Part shown: positions 51,593 through 59,404 of the stretch, one piece after another
How the letters are laid out: every line of letters begins with the position of its first letter
Numbering within the stretch: position 1 is the stretch's first letter
NCBI RefSeq assembly: GCF_002909255.1
Contig: NZ_PIOB01000006.1
Coordinates: 62,001-126,000 of the forward strand
DNA: 64,000 bases
Reading direction: 5' to 3'
Origin: Arenibacter hampyeongensis
GTDB lineage: Bacteria > Bacteroidota > Bacteroidia > Flavobacteriales > Flavobacteriaceae
Program-made: the position numbers and the translations under genes
The notes under the pieces: generated by a model
What the model was told of the DNA's origin: nothing
What the model saw: the letters and a program-made list of their open reading frames with translations, nothing else
The model's database searches: none

Positions 51593-52075
51593 CTATGTCC
51601 ATTTACTAATAAACCCACTTATTTTCTCACCTATACTTAATAAGTCATTAACCTCTTCTTTTGTAAAATCATAGGGAACTGGTTTGGCTATTCCCAAGGT
51701 TCCGTATAAATTACCATTGAGCAACATGGGAACAGCAATAGAGCCCTCTACTTTTGTTTCTTTGGCTGCCGGACGCGCCACCCCGGAATCATCGGTTTGC
51801 AGGTTGCACATTTCCACTGGTTCACGACGTTCCGCTGCAATACCTGCCATTCCTTTTCCAATGGGGATCTCCGAAAGTTTGGGTACTAAAAAAGGAGGAA
51901 TGCCTTGATGTGCCTGAACCTTTAACAGGGAAGTTTGCTCATCCAAAAAATGGATTGTCCCTGTCGTGCAGTCAAAACCTGAAATAATAGTGGCTAGTAC
52001 TTCCTGCCAATCTACACTCTCCTTATTTAGATAGGAATCGATCATAGTGTTCCGTTGTGCATTTTCCTTATTCAT
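51593..52075 (-). CDS. GAF domain protein
   Basis: 160 aa, one GAF domain: TIISGFDCTTGTIHFLDEQT, LLKVQAHQGIPPFL, IPIGKGMAGIAAERREPVEM and SIAVPMLLNGNLYGTLGIAK are its strands and loops. GAF domains bind small molecules or sense redox state; no output domain is present, so it may act on a partner or as an fRMsr-like enzyme. The usual reductase cysteines are not obvious. Single gene. Confidence 0.8.
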   Translation of the reverse strand: MNKENAQRNTMIDSYLNKESVDWQEVLATIISGFDCTTGTIHFLDEQTSLLKVQAHQGIPPFLVPKLSEIPIGKGMAGIAAERREPVEMCNLQTDDSGVARPAAKETKVEGSIAVPMLLNGNLYGTLGIAKPVPYDFTKEEVNDLLSIGEKISGFISKWT

Positions 52076-52144
52076 GTGATTTAATAGATTTTATTCATCA
52101 TTACCCAAATTTAGTAAATCTTACTAAACTACGGCTTAGGTTTA

Positions 52145-52591
52145 TTACCCGTGTTTGGCGTTATTGACTTCGATCCAATAACCTTCGGGATCTCTTAGGT
52201 AAATCTGTCGAACTCCATCCGAACGAAGGGTAACAGCACCTTTTTTACCCGGCCAATCTTCATATTCAATATTATTGTTTTTTAAATGTTGAATAAAGGC
52301 CTCTAGGTCGGGTGTCGATAAACAGAGGTGCATGGATTTATGTTTTTTCATGACCACAGTATCCTTATAGATCAGATGCAACTGTGAATTACCTTGGACC
52401 AAAAACCACCGAAATCCTGGGGCTTTGTCCGGGTGGGGTATTTCCCTTAATTTAAGAATATTGGCATAGAAATCTGCCGTTGTATCCAGATTGTTGACGA
52501 TTAATGAGGAATGGTCTATCTGAAAATCAAAGCTTTGTGCCTGAGTTTGCAAGCTAAAAAAAGCGAGTACCAGAAATAGTGATTTATGCAT
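52145..52591 (-). CDS. Secreted VOC/glyoxalase-like protein
   Basis: 148 aa with a signal peptide (SLFLVLAFFSLQTQAQ). The mature part has the VOC beta-alpha-beta pattern: IDHSSLIVNNLDTTADFYAN (metal His), LHLIYKD, MHLCLSTPDLEAFIQHL, ending QIYLRDPEGYWIEVNN (Glu metal ligand). VOC enzymes include glyoxalases and dioxygenases; secretion is unusual but frequent in Bacteroidota. Substrate unknown. Confidence 0.82.
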   Translation of the reverse strand: MHKSLFLVLAFFSLQTQAQSFDFQIDHSSLIVNNLDTTADFYANILKLREIPHPDKAPGFRWFLVQGNSQLHLIYKDTVVMKKHKSMHLCLSTPDLEAFIQHLKNNNIEYEDWPGKKGAVTLRSDGVRQIYLRDPEGYWIEVNNAKHG

Positions 52592-52732
52592 GTTTATTAT
52601 GTTTTAATTAATAAGTGATTGTAATTAGTTTTGAGATAAACAGGTTTACAGTGATATACAAAAATTTGCAGGAAAGAAAGGTACTTAAAAATGTTTCAAA
52701 TATTAAAGACCATGCTGCTTTAGATATAATTT

Positions 52733-53149
52733 TTACCTAATTATCATTTTTTCCATCACCACATAGTCGATTTCGTGTTTTGTAAATACAGTATTGTTGC
52801 TTTTAAAACCAAATTTTAAATAAAAATCTATTTTTTCAACTCGAGCATTGCACCATATTTTATTTACTTTTTCACCTTCGACATAGGTAATAAGATGGGA
52901 AAGGAGTCGGCCGCCATAACCCTTGCCCTGCTCTAAATTGGCCGTGGCAAGTTTGCGGAACTGAGCCTCCTTATTTTCTATAAATAATGAAACTACGGAA
53001 ACTAGGGCATCATTTACATAGAGTCCCAGATGGATTCCCTCTTCATCATTGGGTAGGATTATATAATTGATCGGCTTGTCTGGCCACATAACGGCATGCC
53101 TAAGGGGGTAGGTATCTTTCGCTGAAATAAGCCTTATAAATTCAGTCAT
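52733..53149 (-). CDS. GNAT-family N-acetyltransferase
   Basis: 138 aa. The acetyl-CoA-binding motif appears as LATANLEQGKGYGGRLLSHL (Q/R-x-x-G-x-G/A), with strand SVVSLFIE before it and FYLKFGFKS after it (motif B). The last residues overlap the start of the upstream gene by 8 bp, so translation is coupled with the YhhN protein. Substrate unknown. Confidence 0.85.
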   Translation of the reverse strand: MTEFIRLISAKDTYPLRHAVMWPDKPINYIILPNDEEGIHLGLYVNDALVSVVSLFIENKEAQFRKLATANLEQGKGYGGRLLSHLITYVEGEKVNKIWCNARVEKIDFYLKFGFKSNNTVFTKHEIDYVVMEKMIIR

Positions 53150-53813
53150 TTCTATGCAGTAAACCTTTTACCAATAAATATTGCGCCGTGGCGTAGGTAC
53201 CCATTACCAATAGGCTGGACAAAGGTATTGCAAAGAGAAACTTATTGATGGCCAGGATACTGTCAGACACAATAAAGAACAGCGCACCAATGAAGACCAA
53301 TTTAAAACTTGGGGAATTCACCTGGTATTTTCTACAATAGGCAGTAATGGCCAGAGTGAGAATGCCTAGGATATAAATAATCACTGGAATTTTCAAATCA
53401 CCTAAATTCTCATGTAAAATTACATAAAGGGTAGTGCCATAAACAAGGAGCAATCCAGAAACTATAAGTAATTCCTTAATAATTAATTCTTTACATTGCG
53501 TATAGAAGGCAAAGGCATAAGCGATATGCGCCAAAAGAAATGCTATTAAACCTAGTATGAAATACAAGGCAGAAAGATGATCATATAGTAAAAAAATATC
53601 TCCCAATAAGGAAAAACAGAGCGCCAATAGTGTATAGTGATAAATCTTTTTGGAAAAGCCTTTTCCTTTAATCCCAAAAAAGAATATTAAAGATATTAGT
53701 ATAAGCGGTTTGGTAAACTGTCTCAATTCCTGAAAGTGCATAGATCCCGTGACCAGATCCAAGAGCACCAAAAGAATAAATAAGCCTAAAAATGTATTTG
53801 ACTTCAATATCAT
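53142..53813 (-). CDS. YhhN-family membrane protein (lysoplasmalogenase-like)
   Basis: 223 aa with seven or eight hydrophobic helices. The conserved SLLGDIFLL motif and late FIVSDSILAINKFL stretch carry the Asp residues of the YhhN/TMEM86 family, of which animal members hydrolyse lysoplasmalogen. In bacteria the substrate is less certain. It precedes the GNAT gene with an 8-bp overlap and follows the SemiSWEET-like gene by 20 bp. Confidence 0.85.
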   Translation of the reverse strand: MILKSNTFLGLFILLVLLDLVTGSMHFQELRQFTKPLILISLIFFFGIKGKGFSKKIYHYTLLALCFSLLGDIFLLYDHLSALYFILGLIAFLLAHIAYAFAFYTQCKELIIKELLIVSGLLLVYGTTLYVILHENLGDLKIPVIIYILGILTLAITAYCRKYQVNSPSFKLVFIGALFFIVSDSILAINKFLFAIPLSSLLVMGTYATAQYLLVKGLLHRND

Positions 53814-53833
53814 TTTAATTAATAATGAGGGAG

Positions 53834-54154
53834 TTAAGTTTGGGAAGGATATATTTTTCTTTTTCTAATCACAATAAAGCAAAGGAGCAATTGTATTACT
53901 ACGGCAATGGCATTGGTTAGCCAAAGGGCTACTGTATTAAACCGAATTCCGTAGAAGCACCAAAAAAGATAAATAAATACCCAGCCAAAAATAAAGCCGT
54001 TGGAGAGGCTACTTGGACCTTTGTAACGGAATTCCTTATATACCTGTATAGCAATTACCAAACAGGCGCTAAGACCAGCGGCAATTCCAATGCTTTCAAA
54101 AATGTTTTCTGGGATACTGTGTATAATATTCATGTATTTAGAGCTTAATTCCAA
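53834..54154 (-). CDS. SemiSWEET-like three-helix transporter
   Basis: 106 aa; an internal ATG 21 bp later (54133) may be the true start, as SemiSWEETs are about 90 residues. Three hydrophobic helices: IGIAAGLSACLVIAIQVYKEF, FIFGWVFIYLFWCFYGI and NAIAVVIQLLLCFIVI. The first holds an IQV motif at the PQ-loop position, and the GPSSLSNGFIFGW stretch matches the family's interhelix region. SemiSWEETs dimerise to move sugars. Assignment is by pattern. Confidence 0.65.
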   Translation of the reverse strand: MELSSKYMNIIHSIPENIFESIGIAAGLSACLVIAIQVYKEFRYKGPSSLSNGFIFGWVFIYLFWCFYGIRFNTVALWLTNAIAVVIQLLLCFIVIRKRKIYPSQT

Positions 54155-54191
54155 TTTATATCAATGTTGGAGATGCTACCTTATTACAAGG

Positions 54192-54851
54192 TTATTCCGT
54201 TCTATATTTGATCATAATATCTTTGAACAATTCACTTGTAGATGGTGGGGTATAAGAAATAGCGTTGGCACCCGCTTCTATTGTTTTCAAAATATCCTCC
54301 TCCTTATGACCACCAGTAGCCAATATGGCAATGTCAGGGTCTATATCCCTGATGCGCTTAACGATATCGGCAGTTTTGCCGGCCCCTGAAACATTAAAAA
54401 TGTCCACTCCTGCGGCAATCCGGCCTTTAATATCATCTTTTTCGGAGACAATGGTAATGGTAACAGGGATATCAATTTTAGCTTTAAGTCGAACTATTAA
54501 TTCATTGGGTGTGGGCTTGTTCAGGACAACGCCCAATGCGCCTTGAAATTCGGCATGTAATGCCAGTTCCACCGATCTTTTTCCAGTGGTAATTCCACCA
54601 CCAACCCCGCAAAATATAGGTTTGTCAGCGGCCAGAATTAATGAATGGGAAATTAAGGGTTGGGGTGTAAATGGATATACGGCAATGATGGCATTGGCAT
54701 TGGTATTTCTTATAATGGCAACATCCGTACTAAACAAAAATGATTTTAATAATTGGCCAAAAACTCTTATGCCAGAACAACTGTTGATTATTTCCGGTAC
54801 CTCCACGATATTCTTTCTCAGCTTACTACCAAAAGAGGGTACCTTTATCAT
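54192..54851 (-). CDS. TIM-barrel family protein of unknown substrate
   Basis: 219 aa, alternating strand/helix pattern of a beta/alpha barrel: KPIFCGVGGGITTGKRS, LGVVLNKPT, VDIFNVSGAGKTADIV, AILATGGHKEEDI and ANAISYTPPS, the last two resembling phosphate-binding ends of HisF/TrpC-like barrels. A VYPFTPQPLISHS stretch lies before the first conserved strand. The family is often labelled hydrolase in Bacteroidota without experimental basis. Substrate unknown. Confidence 0.65.
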   Translation of the reverse strand: MIKVPSFGSKLRKNIVEVPEIINSCSGIRVFGQLLKSFLFSTDVAIIRNTNANAIIAVYPFTPQPLISHSLILAADKPIFCGVGGGITTGKRSVELALHAEFQGALGVVLNKPTPNELIVRLKAKIDIPVTITIVSEKDDIKGRIAAGVDIFNVSGAGKTADIVKRIRDIDPDIAILATGGHKEEDILKTIEAGANAISYTPPSTSELFKDIMIKYRTE

Positions 54852-54997
54852 AACGCATCATAGAATTTGGTTCAACAGAAATAGCAAGGAAGATGGATAA
54901 TATTCCTTTGTTTTGCCCAAATTAAAGATAGTCTTTTTTTCAATCGGTTAGGAGGGGAGAAGTATGCCCCCTGTAAATTAATTCGTGCCAATTGACA

Positions 54998-55540
54998 CTA
55001 CAATTTTATTCCTCTTGTTGTAAAGGAGATTCCTTGTTGTCCCGTAGTTGATATCATAACGGCTTCAAAAATAGGCTCGTGATTGTCGGCTTTTACTGCC
55101 CAATCGAAAACAAAGTTCGCTCCCGTGCCACCATATTTGTCATCTTGATCTATAACTATCTCTATAGTTTCCAAAGGCTTTAGAAAAATAGGTTTGTTAA
55201 AATAGGTGCGTATAAGGTCGCCTTTGGTATTGTAATATTCAGCTTTAAGTATATAAATAGTATCCGTATTGCTTACATTCCTCATACTTGCCGTTGCCGT
55301 TAAATGATGTAAGGTTTTTTCGGTGCCATCATAAATGGAAGAATATATGGAAAGATACGAACTACCTTTAATAAGGCTCTCATTGGACGGGAGTGCCATG
55401 AATTTCCTTTCCCAATTAATGGGGTCCAAATGACTTAATTTCTTTTCTTCGGTACAACTAAGAACCAACACAAGGGCAAACAAAGCAATGCCTATTTTAT
55501 TTACTGTAAAAAGTAAACTGTAGCGAAATATATTAGTCAT
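54998..55540 (-). CDS. DUF3124 lipoprotein
   Basis: 180 aa. Lipoprotein signal with core IALFALVLVLSC (Cys about 29). Mature part has SYLSIYSSIY, LTATASMRNVSNTDTIYI, IFLKPLETIEIVIDQDD and GANFVFDWAV, the DUF3124 pattern, a predicted beta-sandwich. Outer-membrane or periplasmic location expected. Function unknown. Confidence 0.8.
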   Translation of the reverse strand: MTNIFRYSLLFTVNKIGIALFALVLVLSCTEEKKLSHLDPINWERKFMALPSNESLIKGSSYLSIYSSIYDGTEKTLHHLTATASMRNVSNTDTIYILKAEYYNTKGDLIRTYFNKPIFLKPLETIEIVIDQDDKYGGTGANFVFDWAVKADNHEPIFEAVMISTTGQQGISFTTRGIKL

Positions 55541-55681
55541 TTTTATGCTTCTTTTTGCACATTACTTTTTTAAAAATGGAACATTTGTCCTTTATTGTTG
55601 ATGGAGAATTCCATAGCTCCGCATAAATATACTCTATAAATAGCTAATCATACATTTAAATGAAGTCACTAACTAAACTTT

Positions 55682-55912
55682 TTAACTTTCGTTGTTCATG
55701 TAAAATGTTAGCGCCCCAGACGGGCATTTTAATATCTGGGATTTCAATTCTTCAGTGGAGGCGTTTTCTGGCTTTATCCATGGTTTTCCTTTGGGGTCAT
55801 AAACTTGTGGTAAGGTTTTGACACAAACACCGGAATGAACACATTTTGAAGGCTTCCAGACTACCGTAATTTCACCATTGGTGTATTCCTTAAAATTATC
55901 TTTTCGTTCCAT
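55682..55912 (-). CDS. (4Fe-4S) single-cluster protein (Fer4_19 type)
   Basis: 76 aa. KPSKCVHSGVCVKTLP and LKCPSGALTF hold three conserved Cys plus a His, matching the divergent mono-cluster domain (Fer4_19) usually found with CDGSH or GNAT proteins. An acetyltransferase gene sits 2 bp upstream, a common pairing. Likely electron-transfer or sensor role; cluster type is inferred from family. Confidence 0.85.
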   Translation of the reverse strand: MERKDNFKEYTNGEITVVWKPSKCVHSGVCVKTLPQVYDPKGKPWIKPENASTEELKSQILKCPSGALTFYMNNES

Positions 55913-55914
55913 AA

Positions 55915-56208
55915 TTATACAATATTAATTCCTTTTAATACTAATTTTTTCCACTCTGGATGCCGTTTAATGTAAGCAGCGACAAAGGGACACATTGGGA
56001 CTAGGGTCAATCCCTTCGTTTCTACATCCTCCAAGACCCGCTTTACCAAGGAGGAGGCGACACCCTTGCCTTCCAACTTCTTGGGAACCTCGGTATGTGT
56101 GAGATAAATTTTATCTTTTGCCTTTATATATTCAATTTTTGCAATAACCCCATCAATATGATATTCATATTGCTTGGCCTCCGTATTATCTATCAATTTG
56201 TAGTCCAT
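55915..56208 (-). CDS. Short GNAT-like N-acetyltransferase (YjdJ type)
   Basis: 97 aa. Compact GNAT variant: KIYLTHTEVPKKLEGKGVAS (acetyl-CoA pocket with E-G-x-G-V-A-S), LVKRVLEDVETKGLTLVPMC, and PFVAAYIKRHPEWKKL. These are the hallmarks of the small acetyltransferases related to human NATD1. It is 2 bp before the Fe-S protein gene and they are probably cotranscribed. Substrate unknown. Confidence 0.88.
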   Translation of the reverse strand: MDYKLIDNTEAKQYEYHIDGVIAKIEYIKAKDKIYLTHTEVPKKLEGKGVASSLVKRVLEDVETKGLTLVPMCPFVAAYIKRHPEWKKLVLKGINIV

Positions 56209-56264
56209 TAGTATCTTGATTAATGGTTAGGTATATTTTAATAATTCTACTTCCAATATAAACA

Positions 56265-57143
56265 TTACTCCTCCAAATAGCCAAATTTGCCCAGGTTGTA
56301 ATCTTTGATGGCTTGTGCTATTTCTTCACGCGTATTCATTACAAATGGACCTTGAGCGGCAATGGGTTCGTTAAGGGGTTCTCCACTTAAAATCAGTATT
56401 GTTGATTTTTTTGAGGCTTCAATGATAAAATCCTCACCTTTATTTTCGAAGAGTACAAAATGATTTTCTGCCACGGTCTGTGACCCATTTACATTAATTT
56501 CCCCATCTACCACCAATAATGCAGTATTGTAGGTACTTGGAAAAGAAAATTCCGCTTTGGAATCTGCTTCAAGCCTAGCATTAAACATGTTTACCGGTGA
56601 AAAAGTAGATGCTGCGCCTTTAACACCTTTATAGTTCCCTGCTATGACCTCAACAACACTTTTTCTATCGGCCAATTGATATTTATTTATTTGAGAATTT
56701 GTAATTCCCTGATATTTTGGGGCAGTCATTTTGTCCTTGGCCGGAAGGTTTACCCAAAGTTGCGCCATTTGAAAATAGCCACCTTCCTTGCTAAAATTTT
56801 CTTCATGGTACTCTTTATGAAGTATCCCTGAGGCGGCAGTCATCCATTGTACATCACCAACACCAATAACACCACTGTTGCCAGAACTGTCGTGATGGGC
56901 CACCTTTCCTTGGTACGCTATTGTAACCGTTTCAAAACCCCTGTGAGGATGAACACTTACCCCCCTTGGTTTATCGGTGGGTGGAAAGTAAAAAGGGGAA
57001 TTGTAATCCAATAGAATAAAGGGGTCCATTCTTTCCATATCCAACCTATATCCGCTTGGGATAAAATTATGCACTCTAAATCCGTCACCAACGTAGTGGG
57101 GCTCTCTTGGAGCTACCACTATTTCTATATTTTTTGTTTTCAT
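56265..57143 (-). CDS. Pirin family protein
   Basis: 292 aa. N-terminal cupin with iron ligands: VHPHRGFETVT (two His), VAHHDSSG (His) and GILHKEYHEE (Glu). C-terminal cupin carries RPxxEP-like end GEPLNEPIAAQGPFVMNT. Pirins are iron proteins; some oxidise quercetin, others modulate transcription or metabolism. The Crp/Fnr regulator gene lies 78 bp upstream on the same strand and may control it. Confidence 0.93.
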   Translation of the reverse strand: MKTKNIEIVVAPREPHYVGDGFRVHNFIPSGYRLDMERMDPFILLDYNSPFYFPPTDKPRGVSVHPHRGFETVTIAYQGKVAHHDSSGNSGVIGVGDVQWMTAASGILHKEYHEENFSKEGGYFQMAQLWVNLPAKDKMTAPKYQGITNSQINKYQLADRKSVVEVIAGNYKGVKGAASTFSPVNMFNARLEADSKAEFSFPSTYNTALLVVDGEINVNGSQTVAENHFVLFENKGEDFIIEASKKSTILILSGEPLNEPIAAQGPFVMNTREEIAQAIKDYNLGKFGYLEE

Positions 57144-57220
57144 TTATATCTATACATTAATTTCTTTACAATTATACAAGAACCTTGGTTCCTGTACATT
57201 GATGTATGATAAGAACGGAG

Positions 57221-57811
57221 TTAATTTGGCTTAAAATTTTTATGCGCCAATTCTTTACGTACCCTGCTTAAACTTTCAGGGGTAATGCCCAAATAGGAAG
57301 CTATCATCCATTGGGGGACCCTTAGGGTTAGATCGGGGTATAAGGTTATAAAACTCATATATCTGATTTCGGCACTGGCACTTAATAAAAGGTTGATTCT
57401 TTTTTGTTGATGTCGAATATGGTTCTGAAGAGCAATTTGATTAAAGCTTCTAAAGGAGGAACTTATTTCGCTGGCTTCATTTATAAATTTTGAACTTATT
57501 AAAACTACCTGGGTATCCTCAATGGCCTCTATGAACAAATCTGAAGGTTCATTAAAAAAGGCGCTACTCCGGTCAGAAACAATCCAATTTTCGGAACCAA
57601 ATTGTATAATATGCTCTTTGCCGGAATTGTCCACCGTATAGGAACGCAAGAGACCCTTTTCAACAAAAAACGAATGGCGACATACTTCTCCCGGACGTAG
57701 TAAAATTTCTCCTTTTTCGATAGTTTTTGTTTCTACTTTCTTAATTAACAGTTGAAATTCCGGTTCCGCTATGTTCGCCTTGGCCTTTAAATACTTGGTG
57801 AAATTTTGCAT
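57221..57811 (-). CDS. Crp/Fnr-family transcriptional regulator
   Basis: 196 aa. N-terminal cyclic-nucleotide-binding fold (IEKGEILLRPGEVCRHSFFV, EKGLLRSYTV, SENWIVSDRS), then a C-terminal HTH (RVPQWMIASYLGITPESLSRVRKEL). The cysteines of FNR are absent and the binding pocket lacks the full cAMP signature, so the ligand is unknown. Typical flavobacterial version. Located between pirin and a DUF1801 gene (8 bp gap). Confidence 0.88.
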   Translation of the reverse strand: MQNFTKYLKAKANIAEPEFQLLIKKVETKTIEKGEILLRPGEVCRHSFFVEKGLLRSYTVDNSGKEHIIQFGSENWIVSDRSSAFFNEPSDLFIEAIEDTQVVLISSKFINEASEISSSFRSFNQIALQNHIRHQQKRINLLLSASAEIRYMSFITLYPDLTLRVPQWMIASYLGITPESLSRVRKELAHKNFKPN

Positions 57812-57819
57812 GTATAAAT

Positions 57820-58239
57820 CTATTGAGAATTTTTATTCTTATAATGTAAGTAAGATGATTTTATCAATTGGGATAGAATATCCATATCAATTTCTTTCAA
57901 TCTCTTTATGTACAGACAGGACTTACCTATTTTATGTGGCCCTAATTGTTCCAAAAGTTGTTGTTGTTTGGAGAAGCCCGACATGATATAAATTGAAAAA
58001 TTGAGTTTTCTAGGGGAAAAACCGGTCATGGGCATATCTCCCTCCCTACCTGAATCATATTTATAATGATAATTACCGAAGCCAATAATACTATCGCCCC
58101 ACATCACTGCTGCTTCCTTGGTTATTTTTTTGAATAATTCCAATAAAGTGTGTGCGTCTTCGCGTTTTTCCTCACTTCCAATGGAGTTTAAATAAGAATT
58201 AACGGATTTGTTATTAGGCACGGTTTTGTTTTCTGACAT
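57820..58239 (-). CDS. DUF1801 domain protein
   Basis: 139 aa. VMWGDSIIGFGNYHYKYDSG, FSPRKLNFSIYIM and LGPHKIGKSCLYIKRLKEID are the DUF1801 signature (YdhG-like fold, W-G-x-x-x-x-x-x-G). Role unknown; often in stress-related loci. It ends 8 bp before the Crp/Fnr gene and shares its strand, so it is probably the operon's first gene. Confidence 0.88.
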   Translation of the reverse strand: MSENKTVPNNKSVNSYLNSIGSEEKREDAHTLLELFKKITKEAAVMWGDSIIGFGNYHYKYDSGREGDMPMTGFSPRKLNFSIYIMSGFSKQQQLLEQLGPHKIGKSCLYIKRLKEIDMDILSQLIKSSYLHYKNKNSQ

Positions 58240-58414
58240 CTCCTTGGAATTAACGCTTTTTAAATTTACTAAAAAAAGAAGTAAATCTAGGTTGGGTACC
58301 CTTCATTATTTATTTCTCGGATTTTATGATTTACTTGTACCAATATAGATATATGACTTCCAGATTAGTCTTTTAATATGTAAATTAGCATTTAAATAAT
58401 AAACACGTATTAAC

Positions 58415-59260
58415 ATGAAAAAAATAACATTTTTAGTATTAATGATTGCTGTTTCTTTTGGGATACAGGCACAGATCAACACACCGCAACCGAGTCCGTC
58501 ATCGACATTGATTCAAAAGGTTGGATTAACCGATGTTACCGTTGAATATTCACGGCCATCAATGCGGGGAAGAACTATATTTGGTAATTTGGTTCCTTAT
58601 GATAAATTATGGAGAACAGGGGCAAATGCAAGAACCAAAATAACCTTTAGTGAAAATGTAATGATAGGCAACCAGGAACTTAAAGCTGGTTCATATGCCA
58701 TTTTCACAAAGCCGGGAGCAACCTCCTGGGAAGTTATCTTTTATGATGAAGCCAATGCCGGCGGAATACCAGCTAATTTGGACGAGAGCAAAGTTGCTGC
58801 TAAAGCAATGGCTCAAGTGCAAAATCTACCATTTCAGGTTGAAACTTTTACGATTTCTATAGACGGCCTTTCTGATAATAATGCCACTTTAGGCATGTAT
58901 TGGTCAGATGTATATGTAGGGGTAAAGTTTGATGTACTTACGGATAAAGCCGTTTCAAGTGCCATAGAAAAGGTAATGAAAGGTCCGGATGCCAATGATT
59001 ATTATGCAGCTGCTGTATATTATATGAATTCTGGTAAGGATATCAATAAAGCCAAGGAATGGATGGATAAAGCCATGAGCATGACTGAGAAACCGGCTTT
59101 TTGGCAGTTGAGACAACAATCGCTTATATACGCCAAGGCAGGTGACAAAAAACAGGCTATTGAAACTGCTAAAAAATCTTTGGCAGAGGCCGAAGCTGCA
59201 GGTAATGCAGATTATATAAAAATGAACAAGGACTCCCTAAAAGAGTGGGGGGCTAAGTAG
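58415..59260 (+). CDS. Secreted DUF2911 protein with TPR-like tail
   Basis: 281 aa. Signal peptide (ITFLVLMIAVSFGIQAQ). DUF2911 domain about 25-185 (VTVEYSRPSMRGRTIFG, LVPYDKLWRTGANA, LKAGSYAIFTKPGATSWEVI). The C-terminal 90 residues form helix pairs (AAAVYYMNSGKDINKAKEWM, IYAKAGDKKQAIETAKKSL) of TPR type. Common in Bacteroidota, extracytoplasmic, function unknown. A strong terminator follows. Confidence 0.88.
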   Translation: MKKITFLVLMIAVSFGIQAQINTPQPSPSSTLIQKVGLTDVTVEYSRPSMRGRTIFGNLVPYDKLWRTGANARTKITFSENVMIGNQELKAGSYAIFTKPGATSWEVIFYDEANAGGIPANLDESKVAAKAMAQVQNLPFQVETFTISIDGLSDNNATLGMYWSDVYVGVKFDVLTDKAVSSAIEKVMKGPDANDYYAAAVYYMNSGKDINKAKEWMDKAMSMTEKPAFWQLRQQSLIYAKAGDKKQAIETAKKSLAEAEAAGNADYIKMNKDSLKEWGAK

Positions 59261-59278
59261 TATTCAAATTCAATATTG

Positions 59279-59307
59279 AAAAAGCTCACTGAAAAGTGAG
59301 CTTTTTT
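59279..59307 (+). terminator. Terminator after the DUF2911 gene
   Basis: AAAAAGCTCACT-type stem: AAAGCTCACT (59281-59290) pairs with AGTGAGCTTT (59295-59304) around a GAAA tetraloop, extended by A/T pairs, followed by T-run. Confidence 0.88.
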
Positions 59308-59404
59308 TGCTTTATTCTTTAAGTTTAATCCTATAATTATTCCTACTTGCGATTCAATTATTATTGGACCGTCTATTGTATCAAATACGATTTTGCGTAG
59401 AGAA